From Gordionus sp. m RMFG-2023 (taxonomy: Eukaryota > Nematomorpha > Gordioida > Chordodea > Parachordodidae), in contig NC_088775.1 of assembly GCF_954871325.1 (NCBI RefSeq), forward strand, positions 38,603,561 to 38,667,560: a stretch of 64,000 nt of DNA, given 5' to 3'. Position 1 is the stretch's first letter. The number at the start of each line of letters is the position of its first letter. This document shows positions 57,055 to 64,000 of this stretch, piece by piece. Both the position numbers and the translations under genes were made by a program. The notes beneath the pieces are model-generated. The model ran no database searches. It saw nothing but the letters and a program-made list of their open reading frames with translations, and had not been told where the DNA came from.

Positions 57055-57546
57055 TAGGGGAGAAATGGCATGACTGTCCATGATTTTGTTTTTTTTATAA
57101 AAAAGAAATAAAAAAAAAAAAAAAAAAGGGGGAGGGGGGTTTCTTATATTTGAATCTAAAATTTAAAAAGTTTTTTTATTTTTTAGAACAAAGGGAAAAA
57201 TAGAAGGAGGGGGGGTTATTTGAATCTAAAATTTAAAAAAAATTTCAGCTTTAACAATTTTATACCCAAAGCATTCCAATTCTAAACCGACAATTATTAC
57301 TTCCCAATATCTAAGGTTCGAAAGTTATACGATTTTGGAGTAGTTTGCTTAGCTCTTTTTCCTATATATGCTTTTTTAAAATTTGATCCTAATATAGAAC
57401 TAAGTTATGACTTATGAGGAACAAAATGGCATATATCTTATTGAAAAAATAACCAAGAAACACTTTCTTTACCAGCGCCCCCTATTTCCTATTCCCTTTC
57501 ATTCTTATTATGTTTCAATGACGATCTTGCGTCATGCCCTCCCCTA
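57055..57546. mobile_element. Inverted-repeat element, TAGGGGAG..GGCATGAC ends
   Basis: 492 bp; left TAGGGGAGAAATGGCATGAC, right inward TAGGGGAGGGCATGAC. The interior has A- and G-runs (57109-57140, 57208-57217) and no frame. The GGGGAG start links it loosely to the elements at 47003 and 61825. Confidence 0.7.
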
Positions 57547-59706
57547 TGCTAGGAGTGCCTGCTATATGATTAGGTAATGAATCAGATATAAATTAATTCG
57601 TGTTAGAAAATTTACATCAGCGTTTTCGATATCACTAAAAATAATGTCATACGAAATCCCAAAAATTTACAACAAAAGAAGAATTTAAAAGAAAAATTAG
57701 TAAATAATACATTTTTTAAAATAAAGACCTTAATTAGAAATTTTAGAAAATAAGAATTTTTATTAAAAAAAGTGAAATCCCAAATTATTTCTAATACATA
57801 CACCACAATAAGTGGACCTAAATATCCCTAATAGGATTTATGGCGTCCCTAATGCTTCTTCCCTTTAGGCGAAATCTTAAAAACGCCTATAATTCTAGAT
57901 AAGCTAGAAACCGCTCATATTTTTGATGAACATCTTTTATGCTGAGCTCCCACTACTAAATGTACATATGGTAAATACTAGATAAATAGTATATATAAAA
58001 ATGCATATTTCCAAATTTGAATTAATTAACCCTAAAGATAAAAAAGTTATAGACGGTCTTTTGCTCCACCTGCTAAATAGCTCCGGTTCCCCTTATATTG
58101 AAAAAAACGAATCGATCGCATTAAAATATTTTTTTCAATGGCACACCATATTTTTAAAAAAAATATAATGTGCTACCCCTCTCATTATTTTTTTAGCAAA
58201 TTTTAATATCTACCATTTTCAAAAGGTAATTTTACCAACTACCGAAATTTTAAAATATTATTTAAATTAATTTTCTGATATTTATAGTTAATATGAATTA
58301 AAAGTAGTGCGCTATCGTCATCGTTTTGCCAAAAATAAGTATGGCACTACATTCGCGATCACTACAGAAATATATAGCACGTTACTTTAACAACTCTGAT
58401 TACAAGACCACAATGGGGGGAGATTTATCTCTTATTTTATCTAGTAATATATCAATTTTTTGATATTACCATAACAAAATACACCCTACCTTATCTCTGT
58501 TTAGATTAAATATAAAAATTTAATATTTTTATCCTAATTAGCATATCACCTTAAATATAAAATATTCTTCTTTTTTTTGAAAAATGTCTATTTTGGCAGA
58601 CAAATGCTATTTATAACCATATCAATCGAATCGCATGACAAACAATGGACTAAAATTTGGCTCCTTATGTTTATATAATCGTATTTAGTTATATAATAAG
58701 CAATTATTTGTGGGACTTGGAACGATGAAATATCCATAACTATTAATTAATGATTCTTGAACAAATTATAAAGAAGCCTGCTATGTGTGTGTGATTGTGT
58801 TATATTTAAAAATAAATACATTTAGATACAAAAATAAATATGAAAAAATAATTTAATATTTTTTTGATCATCTATGACACGTGTATCCATTTTAGTTTTC
58901 TCATTCTTCGTTTTATATTTTTATCGAGTTTTTGAAGTTATAAATATTAAAATTAAAATGTATGAAAATATTATTTATTGATTTATTTTTTATATAAATA
59001 AAAGATGTATAAAAAATGAAATTGGAATTTAAAAATTTGAAAAACATATATACAGAACTTCTTATAATATTATAAGCGAAAATAGAATTATTTCAAGATT
59101 CTTTTAACCACTGTCTATAATTAGTATCCACTAAAATTGGAAAATTTCGAAAGTAACCCTTAGTTGAATTTTTGTGTAGACTCGACAGCAATAGGATAAA
59201 GATCCATGATTCGATAGTGGAAAATTAAATTTCTTCAAATCTTCCTTGTGTACTTTATATTTATGGTGACCTTTCAAATTTTTACAATCTCCTCAATAAA
59301 AATTTTAATATATGGACGTAAGCTGGGAATTGTCTCATATTGTAGAAAAATATCTGCATCTTTTAATTTTTAAGATAGAAAAATAAGTTTTATGAATGTG
59401 GGGGATTTGGGGTATGTTTCTTGAGACTGGTTTGAATTATACTCGGAATCTACCATTTTTTAAATTGTCTCCTAATGAATTTTACATTTTTACCAAAATA
59501 TTATGGCCAGATATTAAATTTAAAAAAAATACTTGGAAGAAAATAATTAAATTAAAATAAAACAAAACACAGTTTAAAGGATATAAATATAACCAAATTA
59601 ACAAATTTATCTTATTATAACTATTAAATGGAAGGGCTTAATTTTGGTACGAAACTTATAATTAGATTATGCACATGCTACTAAAATAAAATTATATATA
59701 GACAAT
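57547..59706. other. Mostly unassigned; one hAT-type end
   Basis: The sequence at 58290-58397 holds GTAGTGCGCTATCG, TAGCACGTTACTTT and AACAACTCTG, i.e. an inward CAGAGTTGTTAAAGTAACG end related to the hAT at 21663. The opposite end is not apparent. The rest is AT-rich without genes. Confidence 0.5.
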
Positions 59707-60834
59707 CAGAGTTGTTAACGCTCCTTTTTAAAAGTAGCTAGCTCCCGCTCCCGCTGCTACATTTTTAAAAGGAGCTTGCTCCCGCCTCAAGTAATGGAGT
59801 GCCACTCCATAACCTCTCCTTTGATGTTCATTTTTTTAGAAGGTACACGGAAACAAAATCATATTTTTTTATCAAAAAGTTTTATTTATATTAAGTGATC
59901 TATCAAAATATTTATAATCTTTTATTTGCCTTTAGGAGTAATAAATTTTCTAAATTAGAATCTAACAAACGCCCACGCCTCTCCCCTAAGACCTGTTTTG
60001 AAATACTAAATAAGAGCTCCACAGGAGCACTAGAGGGAAGCGGGTTATTGTATTTTATAAGGATATTTTTCAATTTAGGTATAAAAAAGGAGGTTAAACA
60101 AGTAATGAGAAAATTAAAATAAAAATTAAAATTTATTTAAAAAAGCATCATATCTAACAACCTAAGCTCAACTATAATGAATTGCCCAAAAATAATTATA
60201 CCATTTTAAAAAAAATTATTCCAAAAAAAATATAGTTATCATTTTGTATTTAAAAGAAAGATTTTTTACTTTTAGATGAGTTTTTAGATTGAAACTGCTC
60301 ACTTTTGAAAATGAAATACTTTTACTTAAACACAAAAGGCATTTTGCCCTTAAATTTGTTTGATCAGTTGGATCCATCCATCGTTTAGAAGTTTAAAATA
60401 TTTTTTGTATGATGGAATTCGATTCCTTCTGCTATGATCTCTAAATCTATAATAGCTAAAACTATTTTTTTTATTATATATCTATAAAATGAATATTAAT
60501 ATGACTTACAAAATTTTCCAAAAAATTTTCCATATAAAAATGAAAAACTTGGTGTTTCATATTTAAAATGATTAGAAGAAAAACCAATATAAAACTCGGC
60601 TCAACATATAATAAAATAGATAAATTTAAATAAAATTTCATTTTTATTGAATTTTAATTAACATATATTTTAATATTTAAAAAATAATTTAATTTATACC
60701 TTAAATTAAAAATAATTTAATTTATACCTTAAATTTAAAGGAGCGGTGCTCCTCCCCTTCAGCTCTAAAAGGAGCTAGCTCCCGCTCCCGCTCCTCATTG
60801 TGTTTTTGAAAAGATGTATCCTTAACAACTCTTG
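59707..60834 (-). mobile_element. hAT derivative with GGAGC arrays
   Basis: 1.1 kb; left end CAGAGTTGTTAACGCTCC, right end inward AAGAGTTGTTAAGGATAC. Subterminal runs of CTAGCTCCCGCTCCCGCT occur at both ends (59738-59790, 60740-60800). The flanking 8-mers do not match. It retains one transposase domain on the minus strand. Confidence 0.8.
59930..60060 (-). pseudogene. hAT C-terminal dimerisation domain fragment
   Basis: Minus-strand translation reads [20 protein letters not shown], then [20 protein letters not shown], the C-terminal motif of hAT transposases (compare [15 protein letters not shown] at 24560). The usual Glu-Arg is Glu-Leu here. The plus-strand frame at 59895-60122 is its shadow. 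No other domain is kept. Confidence 0.85.
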
Positions 60835-61824
60835 GGATCCAAGCCGCAAGAAATATTAGTTCAAATTTGATAAAAATAACGGTTCATCGATTCAGGTAAT
60901 AATATAGGTTCGATTCTTTTTTAAAGCTTGTGCAAACTTTTTTGCAAAAAAACTGTATTTTGCTGTGCTCACGATTTATAAATTCGTACACATGTTCCGT
61001 CTTAGCTATAATAAAATTTATCTGAAGTTTGTTACATAACGCAATACGATTTATATAATATATCTACTTGGTGGGGTAAAGCTGTTATGGGTCAAATGAT
61101 TAAAATGTTCCATCTGATTAAGCTAAAAAGAGAAAATTTGGTAATATTAATTCTACACCATATAAAAAAATGTTTCAGCAAATAGGAATATTAATAAATT
61201 GTTTATGTGTTATGTGGAATAATATTATTTTAAAATAGTCGCAAAGGTGAAAAATAATTGAAATGTGCGATGTTCTTAAATAGACAAACTCAAAGTGCTC
61301 TTTTTGATAAATTTTTTACATTTACCCTGTATTCACATTTAGCACGAATTCACGGCCAAGTATACAAAATATGCTGTATTTTTGTAACCTTTGCTAGGAA
61401 TATGCTTTAACTGTGAATGAGGAGTTATTGTAATAATTAATTTATTATATGGTGCTTAGACATTATCCTGGGTACAGAGTAAGTTGGTGAAAATGACACA
61501 ATTACATAATTAATGATAGCCCCTAAAATATTGTATATAGATAGCTGCACTTATTATTTAGGGAAGAGATTTGGCTATATATAAACAATAATTTCTGTTT
61601 TGCTTTGTTTTGAATATTTTTATGGGGGAACTGCGAAATGCAATAGTTTTACCCTATCACTCCTTTAGAAAATACTAAGAGTTATTTATAATTTCCTAAT
61701 TAACTTTTAAATTATAATACATATTTTATTTATTTTAATTTATATTAAAATTTACAAACAAAATTTAAATGGATATCAATTTTCTCAAATTTGCAAAATT
61801 TTTTGATCTTTAATAAAAAAAAAA
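60835..61824. other. No feature recognised
   Basis: AT-rich sequence without frames or repeats that I can identify. Confidence 0.5.
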
Positions 61825-62744
61825 TTAGGGGAGACTGTAGGCGAAAATTTATCAGTTCTCGTAAATAAGCTAATAAAACCTAAAAAATTAGTAAAAGTTA
61901 ATAACTTTTTAAAATACGACTATAAATTCAAAATTTTTAGAAAAAAGGCATTTATATTAAAAAAAAAGAGAAAACCCAAAATTATTTTTATGAAAATCTA
62001 TAGCCAAAAGCCTACAATAAGTGAACCTAAAGATTTCCAATAAAATATCTGTGAAAAAATTTGCCCCCCTCCCCTCTCCGAGCAAAGCCTATAGAAGATG
62101 GATAGTGTTATCTCGGGGCAGGTAATATTTTTTCATATAATTTTAAAACTAATAAACTTTTATATTTGAAATTTAAAACATAAATGTATTTTAATAAGAT
62201 GATTCAATGGTTCTTTAAAATGTTTGGAATAAATATGCTCTTGAAAAATTTTAAATAAATTGAAATTTTAACAGGTCAATAGTAACTTTTTAATTTTTAC
62301 TAATGACTAAATATCCACGAGTTTGTTTATGATCACGAATGACAATATGAAGATGGTTGACTTATTTTTTGTAAATTATATGACAGTTTTAAGTGGCAAT
62401 ATATAATATGGATGAACATGGTACATTTAACATATTTGACAATGTATTTTCATTTATATATTTAGTATATTAACATTTTTATGCAAAAAAAATGTTAAAA
62501 TAAGTAAGCGCTATAATACTTATCGCGAAAAGCTAAAAGGTACCCTGGGGTTTTTTTACATTTTTTTATTATTTAACATTTTTTAATAATAGAAAAAACT
62601 AAAAAAAAATTCTTAAATATTAATTACAGTAGAGATATATGTAAAGAATAAAACTATCTATAAATATTTTAGAAATTTGCTTTATCTATCTTTTTTATAG
62701 CACTTCAATTTTCTTATAATCAATATAACCACGGTCTCCCCTAA
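61825..62744. mobile_element. Inverted-repeat element, TTAGGGGAGAC ends
   Basis: About 920 bp; left TTAGGGGAGACTGT, right inward TTAGGGGAGACCGTGG. Non-coding. The ends resemble the inverted-repeat arms (TTAGGGGAGACC at 28137) and the elements at 47003 and 63596. Confidence 0.7.
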
Positions 62745-62879
62745 TCTGACTACATCTGGACCAAGTGCTTCTCCTGGAAGTCATAATCAATTTTATAATT
62801 GATTTAGATTAGCCAAATTTGTTTATTGATAATCCCTCATTCCTCAATCTAATTAAGGCATTATTTCCTGGTATCAAGA

Positions 62880-63150
62880 TTTGCCGGTCATTATATATAA
62901 ATTAGATTTTTAAATATAAATGATAATGCGTTTGCTGCCATTATTCACTTCAATTTTAAGCTGAATTAGTTTTATATTAACTTAACTGGATCGAAAGAGC
63001 AGCAAAATAGGATAATGATCACGTCGACTAATCTTACTCAACAAAGATACGTTAACAAATACTTCAAGAAAATATAATAGAAAATATTTGAAATAAATGA
63101 TACTAATGCAATAGAAGATTCTCTTGACGCATTTTTACTAAGAATGTTCT
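62880..63150 (+). pseudogene. hAT transposase fragment
   Basis: Plus-strand pieces NDNAFAAIIHFNFKLN, YINLTGSKEQQNRIMI and FEINDTNAIEDSLDAFLL align in order with [28 protein letters not shown] and [16 protein letters not shown] of the transposase at 24245-24475. Same family, more decayed, with no ends identified. Confidence 0.75.
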
Positions 63151-63221
63151 ATTGAACGTTCTTGATAATTTTTCTTATATTAAAAATATGTATATGTTTG
63201 CGGTAATGTATTTTTTTCCGG

Positions 63222-63548
63222 CAATGTGTTATTTTTTTCAACTTTTAATCCTTTTTTCAGGGCGTTTTTTAATTTATAAAAATCTAATTTTTGTGGAAAT
63301 ATATTCCAGGATGTTTAGAATACCTATCTTATGAATTGTGCAATTGCTAACCTTGGAGCCATTTGTAATTTATATAAAAACATTTATCGAAAAACGAATA
63401 TAAATTTTATTAAGTCGAAAAGTTGGCAAAATTCTCTGAAATTTATAGGGTAGGTATTCCAAACATCTTTGAATACATTTCTGGCAAAATCAATTTCTTC
63501 AATTTAAAAAGAAAATGCTCAAAAAATTATCTATAGTTGAAAAAATAA
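63222..63548. repeat. Foldback repeat (long imperfect palindrome)
   Basis: Arms of about 110 bp: left starts CAATGTGTTATTTTTTTCAA (63222), right ends TTGAAAAAATAACACATTG (63548). The inner anchors are GATGTTTAGAATACCTA (63312) and TAGGTATTCCAAACATC (63452). No coding capacity. Confidence 0.8.
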
Positions 63549-63595
63549 CACATTGTGGCTAACATATAAAAATTTAAATAACGCATTTCTCACAT

Positions 63596-64000
63596 TTAAG
63601 GGAGGCTGGAGCTAGTCGAACATTTTACAAAATCGGCTGAAAGCACTTGTGTTTTTTTTTAGATTAACCTTATAAGAAATTTTAATAATATAATTATATT
63701 TTTGAAAGTGGAAATTTTGTCCAATCCAATAGCGCGGTTAGGAAACCACTTCAAGCTTCCTAAACTATTATGATGCGTACACAATAATTTTATTGTTCAA
63801 AATATCATAATAACTATAAATTGAAGCTTACATTTAAAAATAATATACTAATAATATTTTAATTTCTTTACCATTACAATTTAGATTTTTTATTATTAAA
63901 TACTGCTAAAATTTGATTAAATTGTTTAAAAATTACATAAAGTTAATGTGATATTATTTTAAAAATAAGACAGATAATGTAGAAATTTACCTGTAAGTTG
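63596..64000 (-). mobile_element. GGGGAGAC-type element, runs off the window
   Basis: Starts AAGGGAGGCTGGAGCTAGTC and aligns in reverse complement with 47878 backwards to about 47530 (shared ATTTTGAACAATAAAA and the GGAAACCACTTCAAG region). Its other end lies beyond the window. Confidence 0.7.

Noticed and set aside
59895-60122. Plus-strand 75-codon frame
   Set aside because: Shadow of the hAT C-terminal domain on the minus strand.
60900-60930. GGTTCGATTC considered as a tRNA B box
   Set aside because: No A box or cloverleaf can be drawn around it.

Overview
This is a very AT-rich animal window (roughly three quarters A+T by eye) from an invertebrate-like genome packed with DNA transposons. 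I could not name the species. The evidence for an animal is one host gene, a LIM-homeobox gene of the Lmx1 type on the minus strand. Its five recognisable coding exons run from 51225 down to 17096: the second LIM domain, the first part of the homeodomain, the rest of the homeodomain with WFQNQRAK, an acidic exon opening VKKLEKR, and a last exon ending in an Lmx1-like tail ([14 protein letters not shown]). All four junctions have GT/AG ends and matching phases. LIM1 and the start codon lie beyond the right edge or in exons I could not see.

Layout. 1-17095, downstream of the gene: two hAT transposons with clean 8-bp target duplications (286-2095, 3146-5998), one arm of a diverged inverted repeat (2790-7065), a LINE reverse transcriptase fragment split by a broken Ty3/Gypsy element (10710-15199), and a short hAT derivative (15943-16890). 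17096-17607: last Lmx1 exon. 17608-46122: a 28.5-kb intron holding a one-exon BED-finger hAT (18145-19549), the second inverted-repeat arm (21001-28540) carrying two further hATs (21663-24937, 25203-27975), more hAT relatives and a nested pair of broken Ty3/Gypsy elements inside one LTR pair (34958-42563). 46123-51225: the other Lmx1 exons, with a Mutator-like (MULE) fragment ending about 65 bp from a homeodomain exon. 51226-64000: probably upstream intron or 5' flank, with small inverted-terminal-repeat elements, a 300-bp pure pyrimidine microsatellite, further hAT debris and a foldback repeat.

The pattern across the window: nearly every DNA-transposon family carries its own GC-rich word repeated near its ends (CCGGGCC, GGCGGCG, GTAGCG, GGAGC, GATCG, GGAACG, CCCCGGAAAAAA). 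These arrays stand out against the AT-rich background and are probable transposase binding sites. The two arms of the inverted repeat give each other's empty sites, so several insertions can be ordered in time. I see no tRNA, rRNA or CRISPR array, and no bacterial-type operon.
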